64,000 nt of DNA, taken from assembly GCA_019009955.1 (NCBI GenBank), contig CM032228.1:4170001-4234000 (forward strand), given 5' to 3'. Positions 11,575 to 23,548 of the stretch are shown piece after piece. Numbering within the stretch: position 1 is the first letter of the stretch; the number at the start of each line of letters is the position of its first letter. The DNA is from Riptortus pedestris. Its lineage: Eukaryota > Arthropoda > Insecta > Hemiptera > Alydidae. The translations under genes were made by a program, and so were the position numbers. Under the pieces are notes generated by a model that worked only from the letters and a program-made list of their open reading frames with translations, did not search any database and was not told the DNA's origin.

Positions 11575-12690
11575 TTATAATACCCACAATCACTGCAATA
11601 AAATTATAACTGCAGAGATTATGGGCTCAATAATGTAGAAATACGGTGTATAAATATGCAGAGATTATGGGTATTGTAATGTAGAGATTATAGGAATTAC
11701 AATGGAGAAATTGTGTGTATAATTGTGACTAGATCATGGGTATAATAATGCTGGAATTGTGGGTATAATAATGCAGAGATTATGTGTATAATAATGCAGA
11801 AATTGTGGGTATAATCATGGAGAGATTATGTGTATAATAATAGAGAAAATTTGTGTAAAATATTTCAGAGATTATAGGTATAATAATCTACAGATTATGG
11901 GTATAATAATGCAGAGATTATTGGTATACCAATGGAGAGATTATGGGTATAATAATGGGGAGATTATGGGTATAAAATGTAGACATTATATGTATACTTA
12001 TGGACAGATTACGTGTGTAATAATGCAGAAATTGTGGGTATAATAATGGACAGATATGGGTATAATAAAGTGGAGATTAAGGGTACAAAATAGAGAAATT
12101 ATGTGTATAATAATAGAGAGATTATGTGTATAATAATGCAGAAATTGTGGGTATAATAATGGAGAGATTATAGGTATAAAATGAAGAAATTATGTGCATA
12201 CTAATGGAGAGATCATGTGTCTAATAATGCAGAAATGGCGGGTATAATAATGCAGAGATTATGGGTATAATAATGGAGGGGTTGAGGGTATAATGTAGAG
12301 AAATTATGTGTATAATAAAGCAGAAATTGTGGGTATAATAATGCAGAAATTTTGGGTATAATAATGCAGAGATTATGGGTATAAAGTAGAGAAAATATGT
12401 GTATACTAATGGAGAGATTGTGTGTATAATAATGCAGAAATTGTGGGTATAATAATGCAGAGATTATGGGTATAATAATGGAGAGATTATGGGTATAATA
12501 ATGGAGAGATTATGGGTATAATAATGGAGAGATTATGTGTATACTAATGGAGAGATTATGTATATAATAATGCAGAAATTGTGGGTATAATAATGCAGAG
12601 ATGGTGGTAATAATGCGGAGATTTTAGGTTTAGTAAATACAATGTTGTGGGTTCAATAATGCAGAGAATGTAGGTACAATAATGTAGAAA
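11575..12690. repeat. Degenerate 23-bp minisatellite, about 1.1 kb
   Basis: The unit is GGTATAATAATGCAGAGATTATG (23 bp), written as GGTATAATAATG plus CAGAGATTATG. Successive GAGAGATTAT units at 12,481 and 12,504 confirm the period. About 45 units are present, with G/C and A/G substitutions and frequent single-unit indels. Most divergent at the edges and most homogeneous at 12,400-12,560, as expected for unequal exchange. Confidence 0.9.
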
Positions 12691-13436
12691 TTGTGGTTTG
12701 GTTAATTGCCGCTCCTTGGGGTTTGTTCATTAATCCATCGTCATTATGTGTAATTTCTCCTAAACATATATTCAACAGTTATATCCAAGTTGGATTCTAA
12801 GCATTTAATTCGTTTAGGTAATCATGATGATCTACATTACTAAATAATACTTTCCCGTTGAGCTAATAAGGCTTATAACATAACATCAATGAGCTGTGCA
12901 TAGAAAATATATTCACAAACAAAAACTCAGCTTTATTGTTCCTCTGAAATTATATTTGAATTGAGCAGAGATAATTTATCTTGACATCCTCCAGGCTGTT
13001 CATAAGAGTTGAACTGTAGTGTTTGCCTGTCTTTTATCATATGTTATTCTATCAATTTAAAACGGCTCAATAAATTTAATACTTATGACTTAAATGGCTG
13101 AAAATTCACAATTTGCGGCCAAGCTCTTTTTTCCTTCTATATAGATAAAATTCTAGGTGTTGTCTGAAATCTATTTAAATTCGGGGATAACATTTTTCAC
13201 ATAACCTTCATTCGTTCAAGTTTTTATTTCTGTGGTCGCTGTCCATCAAAATCGGTTATGACAGAAGAGAAATGGAAATACTTCATTGCCAATTCCGGGA
13301 TTGCTATTTATTTATTTAGGTGTGTTGCAATTTAAGCGATTCACACATTTTCTTGTTATAATACTAAAATATTAAAGGTAAAGCCACCTTATAAAAACCA
13401 ATAAAAAATGTTAAACAATCTACAGAGGTAGGTAAA
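12691..13436. other. Unassigned sequence
   Basis: AT-rich and without family similarity that I can see. No ORF of note. Confidence 0.4.
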
Positions 13437-13916
13437 AGTCCGTCACGCAGGGGCTGCGTATACTAAGCAGATTTCCCTCGTGAAGTTTTACAATAGAGAA
13501 ATCCGCCTAATAACTATAGTAGTAGAAAGGAATCTCTAAACCTATTCACGAGGGTCGAACAGTTACCGAAACGGCCCGCACTAGCTCTCGGTGGAGAGTC
13601 CCGAACGCTCCTGCCGACCACACACATACATACAAATGCAAATATCTCGGTTATATATACAAGATTCAGAATAAATGTATAGAACAATATTTATAGTAAA
13701 TTTAATTTTCCATAAGATTGATTCAATACAATTTTTCGATCCGACGCATAATAACGGAGAAATTTTGACTTTTCAAAAATCCCCCCTCTAAACCACCCCC
13801 CTCCCTCTGGTCCGATTTCAGCCATTAACGAAATTGATCTTTCTTATTACGTAAGACGCTTAAATATGAAGTTTGGTAACGATCAAACAAAATTTGCGAC
13901 CGCTAGAGCGTTAACA

Positions 13917-13975
<59 letters not shown>

Positions 13976-14109
13976 CTATATATAATTTTGAACGGACCTC
14001 ATTTTCGTCATCTCCTGGGTAGGATCGATGGACATTTGAGGAAATTTTTCAAAACTTGCGTCATGAGTACGACCTCAATAGCTGATTTCCCCTAAGGGAA
14101 ATCTGCTAA
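13437..14109 (+). mobile_element. F2 element, complete, forward
   Basis: Clean structure: the 5' end AGTCCGTCACGCAGGGG; GCAGATTTCCC paired with GAGAAATCCGC; the core; GCGACCGCTAGAGCGTTAAC; TA tract 13,920-13,973; ATTTTGAACGGACCTCATTT; and the 3' hairpin TTTCCCCTAAGGGAAA plus TCTGCTAA. Length is 673 bp. Confidence 0.88.
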
Positions 14110-14129
14110 AAGTACGGTTATTTATTTAT

Positions 14130-14505
14130 TTATTTCTGCTCCCCTGGTTATTCATTGAGTCTAGTGTATGAATATTTCATGTTACATCTGGTTGTAAATA
14201 TGTGTCTTTGAGGTGATTCATGACTTTTGGAATGTATGGCTGTTGTCGTGTAGTAGTTCAGATAGGTTGGTGGGTAAAGTATTGTCGGTTATTAGTCTGC
14301 AGTCTGTTAGTAAGTGTTTGATAGTTACATGAAGTCCTCTTTCAGTCCTAGTCATGAGGTGTCCGTGTGTTTATCTGTGCATGGCCGTGCCTCCAACGAG
14401 CAAGAACTACTTCTTCTCTTCTAGTGTCCTGATCACTTGACTACCATTCAGGAATAGTATCCTTTATTTCTCGTAGTTTTGTGTCTGTCTGACGCCATTT
14501 CACTT
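14130..14505 (-). pseudogene. LINE ORF2 C-terminal remnant, decayed
   Basis: On the minus strand a decayed reading frame contains TRREEVVLARWRHGHAQI-like and LxNRLQ-like stretches interrupted by stops. These parallel the better preserved LINE tail at 19,545-20,008 (TRREEVVLTRLRIGHSLL). It is probably the same LINE family, older. Confidence 0.5.
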
Positions 14506-15303
14506 CTCATTTTAGGCTGACTTCTTTTTTAATGAGTTTAATGGCATCGTCGTGTCATTGCTATTTAGGAAGCAGAACATTTCTACAGAAACAAATGTTG
14601 GTTTATGCTTCAGACTCACAGGAACGGATATATTTAGGACTTTATTATAATTTTCTTGGCTCCATTTCTCCATGACAACTTCCAAGTAAAATGGATGCCA
14701 ATGTATAGTCATCACACTCCGTACAGTTCTCCAAAGAAATTTAAATACATATTGAGTTTCATGGACGTACATCTTATATTGAATGGATCACGTTCCTTTT
14801 CAAAATATAAATACAGTTAAGATAAGACTAAATCCAGTTTTTTTTTAATTTTTGGGGGAAGTATTTAAGACACCCCAAATTATTTTTGTTAAGTATCCCC
14901 CGTCATTCCAAAGCCCTTACTAGAGCAACTTTTTACGCACAACTCGACAAGAAATCTTTCATAATTTATACTTAAAATAAAAAGAGAGGGAGGGGGGGGG
15001 GTAAAAAGAGATTCACAAGGTCTATTAAAACCTGATGTATTATTTTATTAAGATAATTTTGGGTAGTTATAAATTCTTGTTAAAAATGAGTGGGGAAGGG
15101 GGGGGGTTATAAAGAGTGTGATCTGGAAAGCTGGTTGGGGGGGGGGGCGTGTCCCGGGGGAATTTTATACAGAGGATTTATTGTGATAGTTTCCTCCTGT
15201 TTTGCCTCTCTTCAAGCCATATTTTTATAAATAAACTGCTTCTGGCTCTACAGCTTTCTTTTAGAACACTCTTATTTAATATTAAGTATTCAAGTAAAAA
15301 AAA
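14506..15303. other. Unassigned sequence with G-rich runs
   Basis: Contains several G runs (about 14,990-15,002, 15,097-15,106, 15,136-15,147). A minus-strand frame of 86 codons at 14,512-14,772 has no recognisable domain. It may continue the neighbouring LINE remnant. Confidence 0.35.
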
Positions 15304-15777
15304 ATTCCGTCCCCCAGTGGCTGCGAAAACTAAGCAGATTTCCCACGTGAAGTTTTACAATAGATAACTCCACATACAGTAACAGCAGCTGTAAGGAGTC
15401 TCTAAACCAATTTCCACGAGAGCCAAACAGTTACGGAAATGGCCGAACTCGCTTTCGGCTGAGAGTCCCGAATAGAAACGACATCAGCTAATCTCATCTC
15501 GTCCGTTAGAAAACGGACATACAACAAAGTTGCAAATATCTCGGTTAATATTCAATATAGAGAATAAATATATATAACAATATTTATAGCAAATTCAATT
15601 TGCAATAAGATTGGTTCTATACAAGTTTCCGATCCGACGAATAGTAACGGAGGTATTTGGAATTTTCCCCCTCTAAACCTCCCCCTCCCACTGGTCCGAT
15701 TTCAACCATTGACGAACTTGATCTTTCGCTTTACTCAAACGATTAAACAAAAATTGCGACCACTAAAGCGGTAACAG

Positions 15778-15833
<56 letters not shown>

Positions 15834-15941
15834 TTGAACGGACCTCATTTTCTTCATCTCCCGGGTAGGATCGATGGAAACAATTTTCAAAATTCGCGTC
15901 ATGAGTACGACCTCAAGGGGACCTTAGGGGAAATCTGCTAA
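15304..15941 (+). mobile_element. F2 element, complete, diverged
   Basis: The 5' end is altered (ATTCCGTCCCCCAGTGGCTG). The core and TA tract (15,780-15,830) are intact. The 3' region has lost part of the ATAGCTGATTTCCC arm but keeps GGGGAAATCTGCTAA. Confidence 0.78.
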
Positions 15942-16282
15942 AAAAATCTATGAACTAAGTGAGCAGAGCTCTGTCGTGACAATTGGTTTCTGAAAGGAAT
16001 TATCTGCCTTGTTAATGGACATTCCCTGACAACAAAGGGTGACACTAAAGTTTTCTCTGAATGGAATTGTTTGTTTATATCTATCTCCATGTTCTGTGAT
16101 TCAGTCTTTACCACCTATCAGCTGATATGACCTAACATTTTCAACAACAAATATTCAGTTGTATCATTTTGAAACCAATAACTGTCCCAATTTTCCAAAA
16201 TGAATTCGTTAATTATTTTTTGACCAATATTTAAGACAAATATTTCGTAGTTTTATTTAATAATTGAACATTTTATGTCATA

Positions 16283-17303
16283 CTAGCTAAGGTACCCGGC
16301 ATCTCCCGGGAAATCATTTAAGGCTCAATGATGACGGTATTCTTTTGGGGGATTTACTTTTTACAATATGTTTAAATTTTCCCGTCTCAATGCTTAGGAT
16401 TTACACCCGAGTCCGGCGTGCTGGGGAGGTTTCAATAATAAAAGTATTTGTTATGTACTTAATTCTACAAAATACACAGTATTTTTATATTACCTGTTTC
16501 CTTTTCATGTATATTATTTTTATAAATAACATAATCATAGATCATCACATTATTATAGTCAAAAATACGGAGTTTCGTCGATTTCTATTTAGTCTTTCGC
16601 CTCCTATAGCATTGTTTACCCCTTCTGTAGTTGTTTGTGTGTACCTCATTCATACTTCGTTATACGGCAAAAGTGCGTATTACAAAAGTTACTTTAAATA
16701 ACAAAACAAACAACTTTTGTTATATGCACGTTTGCCGAAAAATGAATAGGTTAAAAAATATCGAGATTTTATATTTCAAACCTCCCTTATGATCCCCACT
16801 CCTGTAAGTAATATAATTAGAAATTTTAATATAGCTTATGAACAGGAATTTGTTAATACCAAATCACATACGGAGTTTCATTCATTTCGGTTGAGTCTTT
16901 TGTTGTATTTATATAATTGTTGACTCCCACTATAGATTTTAGCGTATAGCTCATTTATACTTCGGTATACGAAAAATGTATATATAACAAATGTTACTCT
17001 AAATAACAAAATAAACAACTTTTCTTCTGTGCATATTTGCCGAAAAACCAATAGGAAACGAAATATTGCTGTTTTTAATTTCAGGCCTCTCTTATAGCTC
17101 CCACTCCTGTTCGTCTCAGAGAATATTAATATAGCCTAATGTCTAAGTTGGGTTAGTAGTAATATACATATGTACCAAGTTTCATAAAATTCGGTTCATC
17201 CGTTTATGCAACAACTGCTGAAACCAAAATGCAGCTATGGTTAACGAAAAAGTATCGTGAAATTTTGAAAAAAAATCAATGTACAGACAGAGGTTACAAT
17301 TTT
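16283..17303 (-). mobile_element. F1 Helitron-like element, reverse, complete
   Basis: Reverse 3' end: CTAGCTAAGGTACCCGGCAT then CTCCCGGGAAATCATTT, so the hairpin loop is mutated. Several 300-bp sub-repeats follow, with AACAAAAGTTACTCTAAATA motifs. The reversed 5' end CAGAGGTTACAATTTT is at 17,303, followed by a TA tract. The internal CAAA tetranucleotide tract is missing. Confidence 0.8.
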
Positions 17304-17323
17304 ATATATATATATATATATAT

Positions 17324-17365
<42 letters not shown>

Positions 17366-17385
17366 CCTTAAGGGAAATCTGCTAA
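17304..17385 (+). mobile_element. TA tract and F2 3'-terminal fragment
   Basis: A TA tract of about 55 bp ends in TTCCTTAAGGGAAATCTGCTAA, the F2 terminus. It lies immediately beside the F1 copy, as in the other F1-in-F2 arrangements. Confidence 0.65.
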
Positions 17386-17870
17386 AATGGATATAGAAGC
17401 TTGCCAAGCTACGTCTGTATTTGGCACAACATAAGCCGGGACTGAAACATATTATTGTATCTACTGAAGAATGTGAGCAGAGTTTTCTGAAATCTACAAT
17501 TTTGGTTTCCGACACGTTCATATCTAGCTTATTAGCCATTAACCAATCAGATAATGATTTAATAGTAGAAGAGCCATCTTGTTCTAGTTTTTCTGGGTCT
17601 GCACCTATTATAATTATATTGGTATCATCAACATAAAGAATAGATTGTGTGGGTTTAAGTTTGGCTGGGAGGTCGTTATATACATATATATTAGAAATAG
17701 TAATGGACCTAATATTGAACCTTGGGGGACACCGCATGTAATTGTTTCTGAAATAATTTTTAAATCCATCGGTAATGGAATCTGCCTTGTAGATGCTGCT
17801 TTGGAGTTGGTCTTGGCTATTTCTTCTCCAGTATAACCTTCTGTTTTCCCTACACGAAGTTTCCTGCTTT
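17386..17870 (-). pseudogene. LINE reverse transcriptase fragment, frameshifted
   Basis: On the minus strand the sequence encodes CGVPQGSILGPLLFLIY (about 17,685-17,735). After a frameshift near 17,687 it continues NDLPAKLKP...ILYVDDTNIIIIG, SLSDWLMANKLDMNV and ETKIVDFR. These are the B-box and catalytic xxDD box of non-LTR reverse transcriptases; the catalytic box reads YVDD rather than the usual YADD. The product is CR1/jockey-like RT, truncated at both ends and not functional as written. Confidence 0.72.
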
Positions 17871-18690
<820 letters not shown>

Positions 18691-18736
18691 TATTTTTGAG
18701 GCAGCATCGCTGGGAAGTATCGTCATTGTGAGGACA

Positions 18737-18928
18737 TCGGCTATCTGCTCCAGCGGTTGGAATTTTTGTTCTGCAAATTTTCGATGGAAATGCGTCCATC
18801 TTCGTCAGCCATAAATTTGATTTGAATGGCTACTTCAATTGATCATATGTTTAGGAGTTTAATTTATTTTAGTTTCTGAAAGTATGACACCGTACACGCC
18901 GTTTATCTGTCGAGCATAGCATCTGTAG
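18737..18928 (-). repeat. Penelope-like element, inverted terminal repeat (left)
   Basis: GAGGACATCGGCTATCTGCT CCAGCGGTTGG... is the reverse complement of 21,590-21,766. It extends through TCAATTGATCATATG into the last codons of the ORF (GACACCGT.CACGCCGTTTAT), with one internal deletion of about 15 bp. Inverted or direct terminal copies of their own 3' ends are characteristic of Penelope-like elements. Confidence 0.85.
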
Positions 18929-18939
18929 AGAGTAGCCTC

Positions 18940-21627
18940 TACCAATTAGACGATAATATGGCAGCTGAAAGTAGGTTAGACGTCGCACATGCACTTAAGA
19001 GAGTTCGAAAACCCAAAATGAATCTTATTTCCGCCCTTAAGAATTTAAAAAGTAATTTTTTTTTTTTTATTTATTTAAATGAGTTCCGCAACACCGGCGA
19101 TTTACTCATAATTAAATCGTGCACGCTAAAAAAAGAATAGAAAAAAAAAATAGAGGGAAACGTAAAAGGAATGAACAAAGGTGGTTTTTGATGGGTACAT
19201 TGGAATACCATTTTTATAAGAATCAAATAGTATTGTATGGAAACATCAAGATGGTGAAAATTACATAAATGAAAATATAAGATTGACTGGGGGGGGGAGG
19301 AATAAATAAAAATAATAATAATAAAATATGGTAAAGAGAAAAGCAAAGAAATAACTAAATTTAAAAAAAAAGAAGGGAAAACCAAAAAAAAAAAAAAATG
19401 AATAAATAAAAGAAAAAGGGGAAAGGGAAAGGGAAACTAAAAAATAAAATAATATATTAAAATAATAATAAATAAAATTAATGTTTATACACCCTGCTAA
19501 TGTAAGAAAGAAGTAAGGAGTAGAGTGTGTGTGGAAATTGTAGATTATAGTGTGTTGTATATATTAATGTCTTTCAGGTGTTTAATGATTGAGTCTAGGT
19601 AATTACTGTTATCGGTCAAAAGTTCCTGTAAGTCATGTGGAATATCTAAATTGTCTCTTAGTCGACAGTTAGTCAATATGTGATGTACAGTTAATGTTTC
19701 GTTACAATGTCTACAAGTCGGTGTGTCCTTGTTTGTCATTAAGTGTCCGTGGGTCAGCAAGGAATGGCCAATGCGTAGTCGGGTAAGCACAACTTCCTCT
19801 CTTCGTGTGCTCCTGTTACTTGATGGCCATTCTTTAACTGTTTGTTTTATTTGTCTTAGTTTATTGTCGTTTGTGTTATCCCAAGATTGCTGCCACTGCT
19901 GTTGTAGTGCCTTAATGCATTCGGCTAGTACGTCTTGGTGGTCTGCACAGTTTATGTCTATATCCGGTTTCTTTACAGTACACTTTGCTAATCTGTCGAT
20001 GTCTGTACTTTCCTTAATTACTAAAGCCGATAAAGGCAATTCAACAGTAGTTATGGATATAGATTTCTATAAAACGAAAATAAATGGTCTTTTAGATCCA
20101 CTGGTGTACGAAAAAGGAATTAAAGACCCGACCAGAGTTATTGAAAACAAAATAAAAAGAATCCTAAAAAACAGCAATTTAGATAAAAAAGCTTTGAACG
20201 AGTATTACCCGGAGACTCAAGAATACCACGTATTTACGGGTTACCTAAGATCCATAAGAAAGATACTCCATTTAGGCCGATAGTATCTATGATAGGCGCA
20301 CCAACATACCGACCCAGCAATGGTGTTAGCCCGCAAATTGAGCCCGAACGTAGGCCATACACCATCGCACGTTAATAATTCTAACCGCCTAGTGGAACTA
20401 CTAAAGAATGTAGAAATAATGGATTCTGACATATTAGCCAGCTTTGATGTCGAGTCGTTATTTATTAACGCCCCAGTACAAGACTCCATCGACCTAGTAA
20501 AAAAGAAAGGCTGGTTAAATAATGAGATGTTAGAATTATTTGAATTAGTACTAACTTCATGTTATTTTCAATACGATAATAACATATACAAACAAAAACA
20601 AGGACTCGCTATGGGAAGCCCCCTGTCGTCAGTTGTGGCCAATCTCTTTATGGAAGATCTCGAATCGTCAGCCTTTGAAAAATGGGCATTGAAACCCAAA
20701 TTATGGCTTAGATACGTAGACGACTGTTTGATAATTTGGCAACACGGCAAAGAGAAACTAATGAAGTTCTTTAACTTCATGAACGCGAAACAACCACAGA
20801 TCAAATTCACCATAGAATTAGAAAATGAGGAGAAATTACCGTTTCTTGATCTTTTAATAATTAAAGAAGGCAACAATAGATTCAGCCACACTGTGTACAG
20901 AAAGCCAACAGCAACAGGTAGATATCTGAATGTCTCATCCCACCAGTACCCAGCCCTAAAACATGGTATCATCTATACGTTACTAAACAGAGCCTTTTCA
21001 CTGTGCAGCAATGAAACCCATTTAAAAAATGAAATAGTACAGTTGAAAGAAGAACTCCACCACAACGGAAACGAAAAATTGGAAGTAACAAGAGTATTAA
21101 GAAATATTAAGAAGAAACTTGATACCAAGATTCAACAAGACATTGAAAATACTCAAGTTAAACCATTAAGCAGCGTAACACTACCTTATATAGCCGGGAC
21201 CTCAGAAAGGCTGGCAAGAATACTTCGAAAATATAATTTACGAGCAGTATTCAAGCCACATAAAATATTCAACGAATATTTAAAGAGCCCAAAAGACATT
21301 CAATTATTACAGGATAGGGGAGTATATTTGATACCGTGTGATTGTGGTAAGGTTTATGTGGGGCAGACAGGCAAGAAGACTGCTACAAGAGTCAACCAAC
21401 ACATGGCTGATCTAAAACATAACAGAACAAAGACATCCGCCATTGCCAAACACGCAAGTATTTGTCCCCACCAAATTAAATTTGACGAGACAAAGGTTTT
21501 ACACAGAGAGGACCACCTCGGTAAAAGATTAGTCCTGGAAGCCCTAGAAATAAATAAGAGGACAAATACTATAAACGGCGTTGACGGTGTCATATTTTCA
21601 GAAACGTGGAAAGCCATACTGAAATAA
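18940..21627 (+). pseudogene. Penelope-like retroelement, RT plus GIY-YIG endonuclease, interrupted
   Basis: N-terminal piece at 18,958-19,055 (DVAHALKRVRKPKMNLISAL). It is broken by a LINE (19,056-20,008) and resumes at 20,012 with ITKADKGNSTVVMD. There are frameshifts near 20,225 and 20,318; the middle piece gives YGLPKIHKK and FRPIVSMIGAPTY, the first RT motifs. The last 435 codons (20,320-21,627) are open: FDVESLF at residues 42-48, QGLAMGSPLS at 94-103, catalytic YVDD at 132-135, then the GIY-YIG domain with GVY 334-336, YVG 346-348, Arg357, His361 and a Glu at about 408. Cys340/Cys342 and H378-x3-C382 fit the zinc-finger-like insert of Penelope-group nucleases. The RT and nuclease look intact, but the whole protein cannot be made as written. 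Confidence 0.92.
19056..20010 (-). mobile_element. 5'-truncated LINE inserted antisense into the Penelope-like element
   Basis: The minus-strand frame (19,545 to about 20,008) encodes WQQSWDN, KLRQIKQTVKEW, TRREEVVLTRLRIGHSLLTH and PTCRHCNETLTVHHILTNC. This is the cysteine-histidine tail found after the RNase H region in I/jockey-type LINE ORF2 proteins. It stops at 19,545, and a pyrimidine-rich 3'UTR on the minus strand ends in A-rich sequence (T run at 19,056-19,067). TAATT occurs at both borders (about 19,053 and 20,011) and may be a short target duplication. The initial residues of the open frame (PLSALVIK) are Penelope sequence read antisense. Confidence 0.75.
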
Positions 21628-21761
21628 ATTAAACTCCAAAACATATGATCAATTGAAGTAGCCATTCAAATCAAATTTATGCCTGACGAAGATGGACGCA
21701 TTTCCATCGAAAATTTGCAGAACAAGAATTCCAACCGCTGGAGCAGATAGCCGATGTCCTC

Positions 21762-21766
<5 letters not shown>
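21590..21766 (+). repeat. Penelope-like element, inverted terminal repeat (right)
   Basis: Covers the ORF end and 3'UTR: CTCCAAAACATATGATCAAT, TGCCTGACGAAGATGGACGC, CCAACCGCTGGAGCAG, ending GATGTCCTCACAA before (TA)n. Pairs with 18,737-18,928. A third, degraded reverse copy is at 55,519-55,710. Confidence 0.85.
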
Positions 21767-21822
<56 letters not shown>

Positions 21823-21860
21823 GTATGTGTGTGTGTGTGTGTGTGTATGTGTGTGTGTAA
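21767..21860. repeat. (TA)n(GT)n compound microsatellite
   Basis: TA tract to about 21,822, then GTGTGTGTGT with one interruption to 21,858. It borders the right Penelope terminus and mirrors the TA tract at the left terminus. Confidence 0.93.
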
Positions 21861-22624
21861 TAGAATTGTGTCTCGCTTTAAATTTGACAGAGGGGAAAAA
21901 TAAATAAATTTATTTCAACATCTGATAATTATTTTCATAAAAAAGTTGAATCGATGTTCAGATTGTGAAAGTGGAAACTTTTTCTCCTGGAAAAGTGGGA
22001 AGTTAATGACTAAACTCCATTTTGAAGGGGGGAAATCGATAAACACCAAAAACATTGACCTTCAAATGGATAAATGACGTATGTCGGAGTTAATAGCGAC
22101 TCCAAGAATTGCAATGCTGAGTGGATTTGACAGCTTGTGAATTCCTTGTCCAACATCAAAATGTAATAACCTTGTTAAGTGAAAAAGGTTCTGGGAAAGA
22201 TTTGTTTTGAGTTCGGTGAATCTTCATCGTTTCATTAGAAGCACTAATTCGATAAAGTGTGGCTCTGACGTTGAACCTTTGTAAGCCATTGATTGTCAAG
22301 AGCAAAATGCATAAATTTAAATAAATGCATTAGACAGTCTATTCTGCCATAGCCACCTCCGTTACCAGCAGTTTTACTCTTAAATATCCAAGATTAAAAG
22401 GAAATAAATAGTTTTACTATAAGATAAAGTTAATCAAATGTCTATGTATAATCTCTATCCATAGCTCTCGTAGGTGAATAACTATTAGCGAGTAATAATT
22501 GGTGCTAAATGTTAGCGAGATATTTCTGATATAACGCCATCTCCAAGCTTCAAGGCAGTGCCATATTTCTCATGTGATATACATGACAAATACAATGTTT
22601 TAAAAGCTACCGAATATATTATAA
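21861..22624. other. Unassigned sequence
   Basis: No known repeat or ORF that I can support. Confidence 0.4.
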
Positions 22625-23031
22625 AATCCGTCACACAGGGGCTGCGTAAACTAAGCAGATTTCCCACGTGAAGTTTTACAATAGAGAAATCTGCATACTG
22701 GTAACACAATACCACCGTGATTAAATGCAAACTGAAACGGCTACTTCATAAAAATGCAAATATCTCGGTTAATATTCAAGATAGAGAATAAATGTATATA
22801 GCAATATTTATAGTAAATTTCATTTGCAATAAGATTTGTTCTATACACATTTTCTATCCGATGCATAATAACAGAGATATTTCGAATTTTCGTAAATCCC
22901 CCTCTACCCCCCCCCTCCCTCTGGTCCGATTTCATCCATTAACGAACTTGATCTGTCTTTTTAGATAAAATGGTTAAATATCGAGTTTTGTTACGATCAA
23001 ACAAAAATTGCGGCCGCTAGAGCGTTAACAG

Positions 23032-23104
<73 letters not shown>

Positions 23105-23251
23105 TAGATAGATAGATAGATATATAATTGTGAACGGACCTCATTTTCGTCATCTCCTGGGTAGGATCGATGGACATTTGAAGAAAATTTTCGAAAATCA
23201 CGTCATGAGTACGACCTCAATAGCTGATTTCCCTTAAGGGAAATCTGCTAA
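22625..23251 (+). mobile_element. F2 element, complete, forward
   Basis: The 5' end is AATCCGTCACACAGGGG. The core is followed by a compound (CA)n(TA)n(GATA)n tract at 23,033-23,122 and the perfect 3' hairpin TTTCCCTTAAGGGAAA plus TCTGCTAA at 23,251. It continues into an unusual 3' extension (next entry). Confidence 0.85.
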
Positions 23252-23444
23252 AATCACCATATAACCCACACAAATATACGACCATACACACATACAACAC
23301 GACTCTCATTTACTCAATAGGCAACCCTACTATACACGACCCGATCACAGAAAACATTAGACAACATATTCTAGAAATTAGTCATTTAAATCCCATTATG
23401 AGTACAACCTCAATAGCTGATTTCCTTAAAGGGAAATCTGCTAA
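23252..23444 (+). mobile_element. Captured segment followed by a second F2 3' end
   Basis: After the first F2 terminus, about 140 bp (23,254-23,397) reads open for 48 codons (SPYNPHKYTTIHTYN..., NPTIHDPITENIRQHILEIS). A second F2 3' end then follows (AACCTCAATAGCTGATTTCC, TTAAAGGGAAATCTGCTAA) at 23,398-23,444. The coding look suggests a fragment of another element's protein; I do not recognise which. The layout resembles terminator read-through and capture at a Helitron 3' end. Confidence 0.55.
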
Positions 23445-23499
23445 AAATCTCTTGTCTCATTTTGGCTAGAATAGTATGGTAACATTTAGATAAGCTGAC

Positions 23500-23548
23500 C
23501 CAATTAGCCATAGCAGCAAAAAGTGGACGTTAATAAATAATAATGATA
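23500..23548 (+). repeat. SINE 3' tail fragment
   Basis: AGCAAAAAGTGGACGTTAAT AAATAATAATGATAAT is the common SINE tail. F3 is inserted at its end. Confidence 0.65.
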
